Shown: positions 1-12,810, counted from the first letter of the stretch. The stretch: DNA of 64,000 nucleotides from Ampelocalamus luodianensis (GCA_036346255.1 CM070639.1:27310165-27374164), one strand, 5' to 3'. Numbers and translations: made by a program. The notes: generated from the letters alone by a model not told the origin.

Positions 1-797
1 GAACGACAAAGGTTCTGATTTTGGCCTGATCTTTTGATGAGAAGATATGTTTGGTAGTAGTCGCTCAACTATCACGATCCTGGCTACGAACTCGCAAGGC
101 TCGAAACCACGCAATCGCTGAGCTGCTTGACAAGTCGTTATCAACCGTGCATGAATACCCAGTTGACCTGATCACGAAGATCGATTCCTGTATACACCAA
201 AGAAGCATGCAAAAACAAGATAAATAAGTAATCTGAAATTGCAAATATGAATGGAATGTATTGATAGGTCGGGTTCCGAAGAACAATGTCGCTGTTGATA
301 TCGCCGACCAAGAGGACAAAGAATAAAGTAGCAAAGCTAAACTTCAATCAACAAAACCCGAAGAACTAAAGGGGATGGCGACCACTATGTATAGGAGGAA
401 GAGGGAGAGGCGGTGGTAATGTTCATGCATGAATAGTATCATATGAACAGTACAGGCCCTAGGGTTTCTCTCCAAATTACAAGGCCCGCGGCCCAAATAG
501 GTGACGCAACACCTTCTTTTGATGATTGCGGCGTGTACAGAAGGAATTTGGTAGTGAGTCTAGATCCGTTTGAAAGAGGACGAGATAAGTTTCAATCAAG
601 TACTTGTGGACCTCAAACGGAGTTCGTGTGCGAAAGTTATGCATATTTGAAGTCAGGGCTGTCTCCGGAGGCCGAACTAGATGCAGAACGTGTCAAACTT
701 GAACTCTTGGTTGGCTTAGACACAAAGTGATGTGGAAACCATCCTTGTACCATGATGTGGAGTAGCGCTCATATCTGGAGGGTTGATGTTCTCATCA
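1..797 (-). mobile_element. Partial 3' LTR of a gag-only retroelement
   Basis: Read on the minus strand, a purine-rich tract at 798-813 is followed by a TGATGAG start, the usual polypurine-tract/LTR junction. The LTR runs toward base 1 and leaves the window. It contains a TATA-like stretch near 385-394 (minus-strand TATACATAG) followed by a pyrimidine-rich leader-like segment, as in grass Ty3/gypsy LTRs. No other boundary is visible, so length and target duplication cannot be judged. ORFs inside it are incidental. Confidence 0.6.
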
Positions 798-813
798 TCC
801 TCCCCTTCTTGCA
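798..813 (-). other. Polypurine tract of the gag-only element
   Basis: The minus strand reads AGAAGGGGAGGA between the end of the SRTT-ending reading frame and the TG that starts the LTR. This is where plus-strand DNA synthesis would be primed. The frame just past the SRTT stop reads QEGEDDEN, a tail common in grass gypsy-type ORFs. Confidence 0.55.
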
Positions 814-814
814 T

Positions 815-1906
815 TTAAGTCGTCCTCGACTCAAGCTCATCCTCCAATTCCAAGAAAAGCTTCAAAACATGTAGCAACGCATGCTCATCTTCCTGCAAAA
901 TGTTAGCAACAGCGGGTGGTAAAAAAATAGAGAAAATTTTACAAATTAAAGGTGAGTGTGCATGCATCAAATCAGTAAAGCTACATTTTCTCATAGCATT
1001 CAGTTTGCAACTCAATTTGCAAGTATAACTGAAGTATATAGTAAAGTTATTCATCGCCCTGTGAATGGGCAGCACAACAATTGAATTCAAAGTGCACAAG
1101 TCATTGATATAATCAAATTTCAATTGGGAAATAGCAAATTTATCTACCAAGGGTGAAAAGATTTGTAAGTTCTTCCATACTTCAACATCATTATTCAGAT
1201 TGTCAATGCTAAATGGTGCAATAAAGGTGAACACATAGGCATTGGATGAGCACACAAGAATTATTGTCCCAAACAAAGAAGCTTCAATTCATTTATGTGA
1301 TCACAAGTTATGCATATGCAATATACCAAAAATTAATTATTTATACCATAATCTCCAATTAACTTAAAACTATAGGTGTAGGTGCTAGAAGGAGAATTTA
1401 GATATGAAATTTCAGAAACTTTCTCCATAGCACATTCCAGACTAACGGAATCATTAAGTATGATATAACACAAAGCTTCAGCAGGGGATATTCTATCCAA
1501 TACTTGCTTATCTGTAATTAATTCAACATGTGCAAAATTATGAGAATTCAAATCAGCACATGGTTTGTTCAAGTTAATACAAGAAATATCAAAAGATTGC
1601 ACCACTACAGCAGGTATATACTCACATAGTTGCTCTATGTCTTGCTGTAGCACTAAATCAGTATCTTTGTCATGATCTTCCTCATCAGATACTGTAGGTA
1701 CCTCAAGTTGCTCCTCTAATGGCATAAGATGCGCCAGATCATCCTTCATCTCTTCATGCATCTCGGCGGTATCTGTATATGGAGTAGGAGCCAAAACAAT
1801 GTCAGCATTTTCAGTTACTTTCGGTTGCACCTCGCTTGTGACTGTGGGTGGTGGAGGTACAAAACAACGTTGTAATTTCTTCTTCATTTGCTCCCATGTG
1901 TATATG
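815..1906 (-). pseudogene. Gag-like fragment and 3' ORF of a pol-less Ty3/gypsy-type element
   Basis: Two minus-strand frames lie here. The upstream one (entering at 1906, stop at 1333) starts with a capsid-like TWEQMKKKLQRCFVPP, close to the W-E-x-M-K...R-F-V-P signature of gypsy Gag. It then runs into acidic, low-complexity sequence (EEDHDKDTD). The second (1276 to 815) ends in LELEDELESRTT just before the polypurine tract. No protease, RT or integrase motif lies between Gag and the tract, so the element looks like a gag-only non-autonomous type. The Gag N-terminus is missing because an LTR inserted at 1907, and the other flank of that insertion was later lost. The Gag call rests on one short motif. 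Confidence 0.5.
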
Positions 1907-2643
1907 TGTAACATCCTAATTCTTGGCTTATGTTTCAAATGTAAGAAAATGAGAAGAAATTAAAACTTTTTCTTGCATTTTGAAGATTTTGAACTTTTCT
2001 ATGATTCTTGTAAAGGAATTATGGAAATTCAAACTTACAAGCCTCTTTTAACCAAGTCTTGACCCTGGAAAACTTTTCTAGATAATCTTGTGATCATCCT
2101 TTGGAATTAATTTTCCTTAGTTCTAGGGAGGTTGTGTGACTCCTCTGAAAAATTTCACAATTTTTAGAAATTGTTTGAATATTTTGAGAGGCTAGTCAAA
2201 CATGTTAACCCTGGTCAAACCCTAACTCAGAATCTTGAAGAATTTCTAGAGAAAAATGCTTTGCATAAAAACCTCTGGAAATTTACACAAGGTGAATCCT
2301 AAAGTCAACAAGCTCCTGTAAAAATTTCAGAATGTTTGGAGTTAGTTTGTTGTCTCTAGAAATTCCTCAAATTTTTCAGCTTATTTCAAACCCTAAGTCA
2401 ACCTCTTGGTTTGAGTTCGAGTCAGACCCGAGTTCATGGTCGAACCGAACCTCTTAGCGTGCTCGGGCTCAGTCCTTTAGGCGCGATCAATGCCAGCCTT
2501 TGGATTTCCATCGAGTCGTCTCCTTTTGATCGGACCTCCCTCTCGTTCAGACCACCCTTGGTCTAGACCACCCTCTGTGTCTTTGCAAAGACCACCTTGG
2601 GTCGTTTGTGAAGACCTCCCCAAAGGCCTCCACAAAGACCTTG
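1907..2643 (+). mobile_element. Left segment of a plus-strand LTR split by a nested chromovirus
   Basis: It starts TGTAACATCC at 1907, the same start used by other long LTRs in this window, and shares their opening: a copy of the TTTCAAATGTAAGAAAAT-type segment, then AT-rich sequence with CAAAATTTCACA-like blocks. From 2525 it holds a degenerate array of GACCACCCTTGG-like units. The array is interrupted at 2643 by the minus-strand chromovirus and resumes at 17917, showing both pieces are one LTR. Confidence 0.7.
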
Positions 2644-5600
2644 TGAGACCCCGGTTTATTAAACTTGTAATACTTAACCTTCCACAGGTTCTAGTATCAC
2701 AAATAGAATAATCCGCGTCTCGATGAACATGTGCCTCCCAGAACAAGCGGCACACATACATCAAATCAAAGCATGCATCATTTCCATACAACAGAATATA
2801 ACGAGTCTACCAAAAGACATACATAATATAAGTTATTAAAACACAGCCGACCGGCCAAATGACAAGTATCAAATAAATAACAGCGGAAGCAAAAGTTGCC
2901 ATAGGATGGCTTAAACCAAAAACGACCGGTTAGCCACATAACACCACAGGGCAACCGACCGGGCCGCCAAGCTAATCGCCCTTAAATCGCCACAAAGACA
3001 ACTCACAAAAGTGAGGTCCATCGGACTCACTATCATCCTCTGCACAACACAAGCAATGCAGGTGAGTACAAAAATGTACTCGCAAGACTTACGAGTAACA
3101 AGCCTATACATAGCTACATGAAAGCTGTATTCAAAGGAATATGGTTATATGGTTCTTTGGGCGCACAAAGCAAGTTTCATTTGCAATATTGTAATAGATT
3201 GAGCAATTTTGTAAATTCTGTTTTTAAGTATTTAAATAACAAATGAGTAAACATAAGTAGCAAGTATCCACCTAGAAGTGACTTTCCCCAAAGCCACCAC
3301 AACATAGCATGAATCCCTGATTCATACCACCCAACAAGTTTTAATTTTAAAATGGTTGTAGTCTAACTCTTGAAAAGCTTATCCAAGCGTGTCCATATCC
3401 TAGGACGAGGCTATTCGAATAGTTTCAATCCCTGCAGGTGTACCAATGTACCCACACTTGCACCGCCTTTTGCCAAGCTATTAAGCACACTTCCTTTGGT
3501 ATGCCGGCACGGCTAAGTCCTCTGAACCCTTTCCAATGGAATATACTAATCAAGAGACGCACGTATGGGGGTTAATCCTTGGTGATCTGCCGACGAAATA
3601 TGGATCACAAGGACCCATACATGGAGCAGACACACCGCCTCGGCGGGTGCTCCTCTCCTACAACGTGTCCATGTTGCATATAATCAAATATGCAACCCAC
3701 CACGCGACTCATTAATTAACACACCCAAAGTACTCACTAAGAGAGGTCCCATATCCCTCTAGTGTGGTTAACACGCATTTGTAATGCTCGGATAATGAGA
3801 TACTCACAAGTAGTTTGGTCCTTAATTGACCCAGGCACCATTCCATTCACACCCAAAAGATCACACCATCTTACCATTGTGCCCAAGTCTAAATTATTTT
3901 TATTTTCAGTTTTAGTTTTGCAATTTAGACATAGCACAAGGCTGAAATAATACAGATTATAACAGTTTGTGTGATCAAGGTTATCGACAAGTCGATAACC
4001 GCCCATTTCTATCGATATCTAAGCATGGCTAAGCATAATGACACGTAATCTACTAAGTGACAAGGGTCCATCCAGCGAATCCAAAGTCACAGCAAGTAAC
4101 CTAGGCTTCAGTAGTAGAGGAGTAAACATTTCCTACTGATTATGCATCTAGTAGGCCAGCTATCGACAATAGTTTAAAACAACATAGCAATGCATACATA
4201 GAATTTGCAAACAACATATTAGAATTTGAAAATAGTAGGAACAATATGATCAAATGAATGTTACATCTGCTTGCCTTGCTGGAGTGCAGGATCTGATGGT
4301 TGCTGTGGCTCAATATCAGCAATACAATTATCTTCGGAACCTAACGCGAAAAGGCGATAAGCAAATACGAACGAAGAACACCAAATGAACTCCAACAGCA
4401 AAACACATCCAAATCTAATAAAATTTACACAACAGCTAGGGAATGATCTAAGACAATGATAGGAACAAGAATTATGCAATTCGGACTTAACATGCAAAAG
4501 ATATGGACAAAATGCTCTTTCTCAGCCTCACAACAACCTAATTAATAATTAGCACTGTTCAAGGCGAAATTTTCTAGAATGATCTAAGGTCTGAAATTTT
4601 TATAGCAGGTGATTATAACATCATAATAACAGCAAAGTTGAGTTTACTAAATTTGGAATTATACACATTTACTTATGATTTTTCTAAGTTGTAAATCTAA
4701 TGCAAGTCATTTTACAGAATTATGAACATGCTCAAATCTTATTCCATATGAAAGTGTACTAACAGATGAATTTAACAAAATTGATTTTGCACAAATAGGA
4801 TTTATACAGAAAAAGATATGCATTTTTCAAGATTAAATCTATTTCTGGAATATTCAAGGTGACAAAAATCATGTTATTTCTAGTTATACAATTTTCTGCT
4901 ACTGGAATATGCTTAAATCCATTTTTATATTAAACTTAAGTGATAACACAATTTATTACAGTTGGAATTATCTAAAAAGCAGTTAAAATGAATTAGTTAT
5001 GAGTTTCTAAAGTTTTTACATCATTTTCAGTTGTTAAATAACTACTTATCGAAATACAGACAAACTCAAATAATAGAATATGACGTGGACACTTATCCAC
5101 CCTTGATCTAAAATCCTACGGCTGACGCACGATGAAAACAGCGCACGCGCGCGAAACCTAATCGGAGCCCACCGTTGGATCACGATCCAACGGCGCACAC
5201 TAGTGCATGCATCCGGACGGTGCGGTTGCTTGGGCCAATCCCAGCCGCAGATCTGCAGATGGACGGTCCAGAGCGCACCAACGGTCGGAAGGTCCGATTG
5301 CATACACGATCTCAGCCTTTGATCGCAAGATCGACGGTCGAGAATGATCAAGGCATCCGGAGGGTCCGAATGCACTCACGATCAGGGCCGTTGATCAAGG
5401 GATCGACGGTGACCAAAGATTGAAGTTCAAAAAGAGATGCTGACACGTGGGGCACGCATGTCAGTGACCTTGAGTCACAACCGCGAACGTTTAACCCACG
5501 TGCACAGTGCACTGGGCCCACTTGTCAGCGACTGAAAGGGGCGGTTAAGACCAGATTAATGCTTCTAATGATTATCATTAAATCGACGCTAAAGACTTCT

Positions 5601-7740
5601 GAAATTTGATTTTAAACCCTCGGTCCCACAAGTCAGCGACCCAGAGGTGGTTTCCGACAGCGATTAAATGCCGACACATTAATTAATCAATGATTAAGCA
5701 TTAATGATGTCGGGACAGCGCGGGATTGCGCTAGCGGGTGATTAAAGAATGTTGGGCCCACTGGTCAGTGGCTCAACGACAAAGGTTAAGACACAATTAA
5801 TTAACTAATGATTGGCAATTAATGCGCCCTAACCAAATGACGAAAACGGGAGTTCCGTGCTGACAAAATACCGAGCGACTTCAACGGCTCGTCGCCGGCG
5901 ACACTGGCCGCGGCGGCGCCCACTGAGCACTAAAATGGAATCGCAATAGCACTACGAACCTAATGGTGGCACTCTCGCCGTGGTGAGGACTAGAACGCCG
6001 CTGGCCGGAAAATGAAAAAGGAGCTTTTATCGCTAAGTGCGAAAATAGCGAAAGCTCACCGCAAGTCAAGGAAGCGGTGCGAGCCTCTAAGGACTAATAA
6101 GAAGCTACCTTGATGAAGAGGAGCTTCAGAGATGGCCGGAGAAGCTTGATCACGGAGGAAGCTCGCCGGACTTGGAGAAGAAAGATTGGAAATGACACCC
6201 TGAGCCAAATGAGTGATACCAAAGCTTCAATATAGCTTCATTAAGGTCCACAGAAGCTACATGAGCAATTAATTAAAAAATGGAGCACTCACCTGAGCTG
6301 AGGAAGAAGATGACCAATTTCGGCCGAATTTGAACAAACCCCAAATTGGACAATTCCTGAGAATCAAATCCAAAATTAAGTGAGGGGAAATGTTCAAGAA
6401 AGTAAAGAGATAAGGATAGGGCAAAGAAACATGAAGGAGAACCACTGGAACACCAAGAACACCAATGGAGCTCTTCGGGTCAACAATGGCGACTTGCCAT
6501 TTTTGAGGTGTTAAGCTCCAATACTGCGAATGGAGCTTGATGGTGGTCTAAAGAAATACCAGGAAGTGATTTGGGTGCTTATAAGGCCTTGGAGGCATTA
6601 GGGTTTGCACCACAAACTTTTCGGGCGGCAAAGCATAGAGCACAAGGTGCGGCCGACAAGGATAAAGGATGGTAGATGTGCAATAGGGCATGGCATGGCC
6701 GAAGGTGTCTCCCACGACTCCCACTATTGACTAGGGTGGCTGTAGGAAGCACGATTTGACACTGCCATCACTCTCCCTACTGTTCATGCACGGCTAGAGG
6801 TTGAAGATGACCAGAGGAAAGGCTCGGGCGTTTCAGAGCCCCACGATTTAAATCGGACGGCTAAGATAGCGCCACGCCTCTGAGCTTTAAAACACAACGA
6901 AAAGAACACGAGCCCTAGGATTAGAAACGAACGGCTCAGATTGCCCCCACGTTGCGAACATGGTTTACAACAGAGGGACAAGCGAGCGTTGGATCTTAAT
7001 CCAACGGCTCAGGTTCAAACCAACAACCGGAGGGTCCGAAGGTTTCGGAGGATCTGGGCGGTCGACATTCGCGCATGCAACCGGAAAGTCCGAAGGGTTA
7101 TACGCACGAGGGCCGCGCGATCGAGATCTAACGGTTGAGATCCAACGCACGTTTTTAAAGAGAGGCCCGGTGCGATTAGTTGATCGACCGAGTCGCTTGG
7201 CTCGAGCCCAGTCGACTCGAACCCAAAGCACAAAGGAGACTAGGTTTGACTTCTAAATTCAAACAGAGACTTTGAAGTATTTATTTGAGGTAGCAAATTA
7301 ACTCCAAAAATTATGAAATTTTTACAGGAGCTTGCTAACTCAGATATTAACCTTGTGTAAAATTTTCAGAGGTTTTTATACTGTGAATAAATCTCCAAAA
7401 ATTATGCGAGGCTCTGTTTTGAGGTTTGACTAAAAGTCAAACAGGTTTGACTGCCTCCAAAAAATATTCAAACAATTTCTAAAAATTGTGAAATTTTTCA
7501 GAGGGGCCACAAACCATCCCAAGAACTTAGGAAAAATATTTCCAGAGGATGATCACAAAATTTGACAAGATTGTTTTTGGAATATCAAAGCTTGGATCAA
7601 ATAGACTTGTGACAATGTATTTCCATAATCCCTTGTACAAGAATTGTTTGACACACAGGAAATACATGATGTAAGAAAAAGTTTTAATTTCTACTGATTT
7701 TCTTACATTTAAAACACAAGCCCAAAATTGGGATGTTACA
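2644..7740 (-). repeat. 3' LTR of the chromovirus
   Basis: Plus-strand ends are TGAGACCCCGG and GGGATGTTACA. The LTR contains the conserved dyad at 3979-4000, CTATTCGAATAG at 3411-3422, and runs of GATC-ACGG/GACGGTC-like units at about 5160-5420 and 6960-7150. A TATA-like CCTTATAAGC lies near 6590 on the minus strand. It carries no gene; ORFs are incidental. Confidence 0.9.
3979..4000. repeat. Conserved 10+10 dyad of the long-LTR family
   Basis: GGTTATCGAC, two bases, GTCGATAACC. Present at equivalent positions of every long LTR here: 14155-14176, 48869-48891 and 61890-61912 (perfect arms), and 19375-19397 (one mismatch). Confidence 0.85.
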
Positions 7741-7757
7741 AAACCTCCCCCCCTTAC
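7741..7757 (-). other. Polypurine tract of the chromovirus
   Basis: The minus strand reads AAGGGGGGAGGTTT immediately before the TGTAACATCCC start of the 3' LTR. The related pol-less element has AAGGGGGGTAGATT at 52011-52024. Confidence 0.85.
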
Positions 7758-7781
7758 AAGAATCTCGCCCCGAGATTCCGT

Positions 7782-7861
7782 TTACTCGGAGAAGAAGGAT
7801 GGGTAATCTGCACGAAGACGATCTTCGCGCTCCCAAGTTGCCTCATCTTCGTAATGGTTTG
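7782..7861 (-). pseudogene. C-terminal chromodomain end of the chromovirus polyprotein
   Basis: The minus strand encodes SNHYEDEATWEREDRLRADY followed by PSFFSE and a TAA stop at 7782-7784. This is the end of the integrase-linked chromodomain of plant chromoviruses (W-x-x-x-E-A-T-W-E-x-E-x-x-L-x-x-x-Y-P). Just upstream a base appears to be missing, since the expected K-V-x-W-S is out of frame. In relatives this domain is thought to guide integration to particular chromatin. The frame is too short for automatic ORF calls but the match is strong. Confidence 0.8.
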
Positions 7862-8371
7862 ACCACCAACCTTAAGGAAGTTGATGATACGGTTCCTCGC
7901 CCTCGCTTAGATTCTTCGAGAATACGAACAGATGCTCATGATAGGTCAAATTTTCTTGCACATCGAGATTTTGCAACGGAGTTTCCTCAACTGGAACACG
8001 AGGCACTTCTTCAAGTGTGACACATGGAACACGCCATGCACACCTCAAGTGAAGTGCAACTCCAATCAGTATGCAACGGCTCCAATCCTCTCGATGATGC
8101 GATAAGGCCCAACATATCGAGGAGCTAACTTGCCCTTGATGCCAAAACGCGATGGCCCTTCAAGGGTGAGACCTTGAGATACACAAAGTCATTGGGCTCA
8201 AAGCTCAATTCTCGACGACGACGATCCGCATAGCTCTTTTGCTCGGATCGGGCCACGCGCAGATGCTCACGAATCACCAACTCTTTCGGCCTCATTGATG
8301 GAATCGCCCAAGAACCGACGCCACCGTTTCGACCAGTTCAAAGGGTTCTACATCTCCTCCCATACAAAGCC

Positions 8372-8925
8372 TCAACGGTGCCATGCCAAGACTAGCTTGA
8401 AATCGTTGTTGTAGGAGAACTCTGCAAACGGCAAGCACTTCTCCCACTTCTTCCCATAGGAAAGAACACAGGCACGGAGCATATCTTCCAACACTTGGTT
8501 GACTCTCTCCGTCTGACCATCAGTTTGAGGATGATAAGCTGAACTGAAAGAAAGACGTGTACCCATAGCCTCTTGCAGACTATGCCAAAAGCGAGAGGTG
8601 AAAAGAGAACCACGATCTGACACAATCGTTCGTGGCACACCATGCAAACATACAATGCGAGACACATAGAGATCCGCCAGCTGACTAACACTGAGATTGG
8701 TACGCACTGGCAGAAAATGTGCTACCTTCGTCAATCGATCAATGACAACCCAGATAGCATCCTTCCCAGAAGAAGTACGGGGCAGACCGGTGATGAAATC
8801 CATACCAACGGAATCCCACTTCCACTCGTGCGGCAAAGGTCAAGAAGGCTCGCCGGGCCGATGTTCACCTTGACACGACAACACACGTCGCACTCGGCAA
8901 CGAACCTGGCAATCTTGCGCTTCAT
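8372..8925 (-). pseudogene. Integrase (zinc finger and catalytic core)
   Basis: Two overlapping minus frames together show an HHCC-type finger end (ARFVAECDVCCRVK at about 8870-8920) and the core. The core has WDSVGMDFITGLP (first Asp), TIVSDRGSLFTSRFW (second Asp) and HPQTDGQTERVN (Glu), so the D,D-35-E triad is present. It would insert element cDNA into the host genome. A frame change separates finger and core, and the frame ends at 8372 before the chromodomain, so the protein is broken. Confidence 0.88.
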
Positions 8926-9125
8926 GCGAGTCCACCAGAATCTCTATCGAAGATCTTGGTAGCTCCAGGATGGATAGACAAAGGGGAGTCATGGGCCTCG
9001 CGGAGAATCAGACCCCGCAATTCCATGACCTTCGGAACCACAAGACGCTGTCCAAACCACACAACACCGTGCTCATCCTCGTAAAAACACTTGGTGACCC
9101 ATTCTTGATGTTCTCGCTGATCGGA

Positions 9126-9608
9126 TCACACCAAAGATCTGTCACTGGCGGACTTGACTTGCTCCACCAAAGTCGGTTGCACAACCAAGGTAGCAAGAGA
9201 ACCATGCTCAAACAATCCCAAATTAAGTCGCTGAAATTCTTCGAGAAGGGTAGGTTGTTGCTCTTGAAGTGCCAAGGTATTGCAATACACCTTGCGACTG
9301 AGTGCATCAGCAACAACATTAGCCTTGCCCGGATGGTACTGAATGCCCATATCATAGTCCTTGATCAATTCCAGCCATCTCCTCTGCCTGAGGTTTAGAT
9401 CTGGCTGGGTGAACAAATATTTCAAACTCTTGTGATCAGAAAACACCTCACAACGGTTACCAATAAGGTAATGCCGCCAAATCTTGAGTGCATGAACCAC
9501 TGCAGCTAACTCCAAATCATGGGTAGGATAGTTGAGTTCATGAGGCCGCAACTGCCTTGATGCATAGGCCACTACCTTGCCTTCTTGCATAAGAACGCAA
9601 CCGAGTCC
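9126..9608 (-). pseudogene. RNase H domain
   Basis: The minus frame from 9590 reads KVVAYASRQLRPHELNYPTH, then LELAAVVHALKIWRHYL, FSDHKSLKYLF and YHPGKANVVADALSR. These are the standard gypsy RNase H blocks, including the Glu and Asp of the active site and the ADALSR end. It degrades RNA in the RNA-DNA hybrid during reverse transcription. It is one frame away from the RT part, so a frameshift lies near 9600. Confidence 0.88.
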
Positions 9609-10600
9609 CTACCGAGAGGCATCACAATAAATATCAAAGCTCTTATGCACATCAGGGAGAACAAGCACTGGGGCTGAAGTCAATCGCCTTTTGAGTTCTT
9701 GAAAACTCAAATCACAAGCCGAAGACCACAGGAATTTCTTTTCTTTCTTGAGCAATTCGGTCATGGGCTTTGCAATCTTGGAAAAGTTCTCGATAAAGCG
9801 GCGGTAGTAGCCCGCTAAACCAAGGAAACTCCTCACATCAGTGACTGACTTGGGCTGCCCCCAAGACAAAACATCGCTGACCTTGCTAGGATCCACTGCT
9901 ACACCACCTGCTGAAAGAACATGGCCCAAGAATGCCACTTCCTTCAACGAACTCGTGACTTGTCGAACTTGGCATACGGTGATGCTCACGTAGCTTGCCC
10001 AAAACAATCTGCAGTGCTCAAAGATGCTCCTCCTCACTCTTGGAGTAGATAAGAATGTTATCAATGAAAACCACAACAAACTTATCCAAATACTCCATGA
10101 ACACCGAGTTCATAAGATTCATGAACAAAGTCGGAGCATTGGTCAAGCCGAAAGACATGACGGTGTACTCGTAAAGGCCATAACGAGTAGTGAAAGCCGT
10201 CTTTGGAATATCCTCACCACGATCCGACTTGATGATACCCCAACCTCAAGTCAATCTTGAGAACACACAAGCTCCACCAAGCGGTCAAAGAGATCATCAA
10301 TACGAGGCAAAGGATACTTGTTCTTCACCGTCACTTCATTAAGCTTGACGGTAATCAACACACATACGCAGGTCTTGTCCTTCTTCTTCACAAAAATGAT
10401 GGACAACCCCAAGAAGATGAGCTAGGACGGATGAAACCTTTGCTTGAAGCTCACCCAATCGCTTCTTCAGACTCCTCCAACTCATTAGGAGGCATTCTGC
10501 AGCGCGCTTTGAAATTGGAGCTGCATCGGCAGCAACTCAATAACAAACTCCAAGTCTCGAATCGAGGCATACCGAGCAAATCTTCGGGAAGACATCCACA
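9609..10600 (-). pseudogene. Reverse transcriptase, with altered catalytic motif
   Basis: Minus-strand frames give the polymerase C-terminal blocks: GHVLSAGGVAVDPSKV, FLGLAGYYRRFIENFS and LTSAPVLVLPD. The catalytic FIDD box reads FIDN because the second Asp codon is AAC (10057-10059), followed by ILIYS. This single G-to-A change should abolish polymerase activity. Blocks between 10080 and 10600 are scattered over several frames. The enzyme would copy element RNA primed from the tRNA at 12811-12823. Confidence 0.85.
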
Positions 10601-10603
10601 AAG

Positions 10604-11010
10604 TCACGCATCGTGGGCACATCCTCGAATCTCCATGGTCGGCCTAGCCTCAAGGGCACAAAGATGTGGCCCTTGCAACGCGCGTGAAATCCCAACTTGC
10701 TCGCTGAGGACTAGTGAGGAAGACCATCTTCTCGCACAATCGATTTGCCCCAAGTGTTGGGACAACCAATCCATGCCAAGAATCACATCCAGGCGCACCG
10801 AGTCAAGTAAGATGAGATTCGCCAAGAATTCCACTCCTTCAATATTAATGGGAACACCCCGGCATTCTTGATCGCTCATTTCCGCTCCGGAGAGCGAATA
10901 AGCAAAGGAATCCCCAAAGGAACAAAGTGAAGGTCACAATCAGCAGCAAATGATCTCGAAATAAAGGAATGCGATGCTCCAGAGTCAAACAATACTGCAG
11001 CAGGACGATA
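10604..11010 (-). pseudogene. Aspartic protease region
   Basis: The minus strand shows the active-site block AVLFDSGASHSFIS at about 10970-11010. Further on, ILGMDWLSQH (about 10735-10765) is the usual C-terminal protease block of Ty3/gypsy. The protease would cleave the Gag-Pol polyprotein. The active-site block and the C-terminal block are in different frames, so the gene is disrupted in between, near the ATG at 10879. Confidence 0.82.
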
Positions 11011-11111
11011 ACTAACAAGGAACGCACCCAACACAACGTCGGGTGCCTCCCGAGCCTCCTCACCGAGATGTGGTTGACTCGACCACTCCCGACACTGGTC
11101 TTCGGATCACC

Positions 11112-12105
11112 TTACGTCGTGTGTGTGACCATTCCCGCATCCTCCATTAGGACGCAGGGGCTCCGATCCTCTCGAGGGCAATCGCTAGCATAGTGGCCCT
11201 TCTTGTTGCAGCGGCGAGTAATATCAGCGGTTCCAGGCGAGCGCAACTCGCTTCCGAGTCGAGAGTGCACGTGGTCAAACACGGCTGCGGGGACGAGCGA
11301 CCGGCGCCAACGGCCTCGGCGGTGGTGAAGCCAAAGCACGAGCCCTCGTGCGGGCCCAACACGGACGAGTGAGGTCGGCCTGCGCGCACCGATGGGCCTC
11401 CCACTTGCGCTTGCGGGACTCACCCAGCCGCTTCGCTTTGTGCTCGACGATGACCTTTTCAACCAAGGCACGAAAGTCAGAAAGTCCACTATAGATAGCT
11501 TGTCCCGCAGCTCCTGACAAGCCATCCATGAACTTCTCCTATTTAGCCTCATCGAGGCCACCTCTCCCGAGCATAACGAGCCAAGTGGTTAAACTCGTAA
11601 AGATACTCCGAGACGCACTTGCGCCCTGCTTAAGTGCAAGAAACTCCTTCTTCTTGAGCTTCATCAAAGCCATCGGGAATGTGGGCCCGACGGAAAGCGA
11701 TCGAAACTCATCCCACGTGATGCGTGGCTGCGCGGCTGCATGGCGAAAGTTCTCCCAACAAGAGAGTGATGCACCCTCGAGTGATGGGATGCAAAGAGTG
11801 CCCGCTCTGCTCCCGGCATCGAGCGATATTGAGCTTCGCTCAACCGCACGCAGCCAATCATCCGCGTCAAGTGGATCCTCCGATCGAGAAAGTAGGTGGT
11901 CGCACACGAGAAACTCCGCAAGCCCACCACGAGGCCGGTGGCTACCACCTCCGCACTCGGCACCAACGAGTGGAGGTGTTTCTCGCGATGACCTCCGTGA
12001 TCCGGTCGGTCCATGCGATTCCGCCGACTGAGCGAACCTCACCATGGTCGGAGGAGGGGAAGCTCATCGGAACCACCACGACTATTGCGAGTGGTTCTTG
12101 CCATC
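11112..12105 (-). pseudogene. Gag of the chromovirus, with degenerate zinc knuckle
   Basis: The likely start is the ATG at 12103-12105 (MARTTRNSRGG), with the frame lost about 50 bases later. The next frames (12045-11539 and 11561-11112) carry capsid-like sequence, for example DPLDADDWLRAVE and ISLDAG, and end in CNKKGHYASDCP at about 11205. That is the last three ligands of a CCHC knuckle. The expected first Cys, three residues upstream, is Thr, so the finger looks broken. Gag would package element RNA. At least two frameshifts are present. Confidence 0.8.
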
Positions 12106-12810
12106 CTGTTCCACAAAAATAGGTTAAACACAACTCCGGAACAGGAGACAAAGAAAACAACTAACCACTAAACAAAACAATCTTTAAAAGCTCAAGTAAC
12201 AACATAAAACTGCAGCAAGATCACAAAGATAACAACCACCTTCCTATTATGACCAACTCGTATTAAAGAACGAGTAATCAATTTTCAGAAGACAAATTTC
12301 AGAACATTAACTTCGCTCAAAACACTAGGAAATAGGGTGAGAATTTTACTAAAGAATGGTTAGACACTTAGCTATCTCATATCACTTTTTACCCTTTCAT
12401 TCCCACAAATTTTAGTTGAGTTAACCTCTCATTTCAGCACCTTCTACTAATTAAATGCTAGTTGTCCAGAAATCTCTTGCTTGCTGTCCAGATTTTCCTT
12501 TCAAGCCCCTGGCCGAAGTTTGCAGCTTCCAGGAGCTCCTAGCCTTCACAAGACAGCCATACTTTCATTTTATAACTCTCATGATTTACCCAAAACCAAT
12601 CTACTCGGTCAACAACTATCTTTTGGAAGAAGATGAGAGGAAAACTCAGCTTTCAAATTCAGTTCAGAATAAGGTGAGATAAGCAAGCTAAGATAGATAA
12701 GAAGTAAAATCTGAGAACTTACTTAAGATTTTCAGAAAGCACCGTTATTTGGAAAGTAAGTCTTTCAAAATATCCTAGGGACGACTGCTAGGGGTTTCTA
12801 CGGTCAAGAT
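12106..12810 (-). other. Untranslated leader of the chromovirus
   Basis: AT-rich sequence between primer site and Gag. Its primer-proximal end resembles the leader of the pol-less element at 50205-50350: TAGGATATTTTGAAAGACTT here against TTAGGATATTTTGAAAAACT there. This supports common descent of the two elements. No coding signal seen. Confidence 0.6.

Noticed and set aside
5046..5423. ORFs in GATCCAACGG/GACGGTC-rich parts of the LTRs
   Set aside because: The same segments recur in all LTRs of the family with frames broken differently; they are promoter repeats.
8642..12122. Plus-strand ORFs across the chromovirus internal region
   Set aside because: Shadows of Gag-Pol on minus; none shows a motif.
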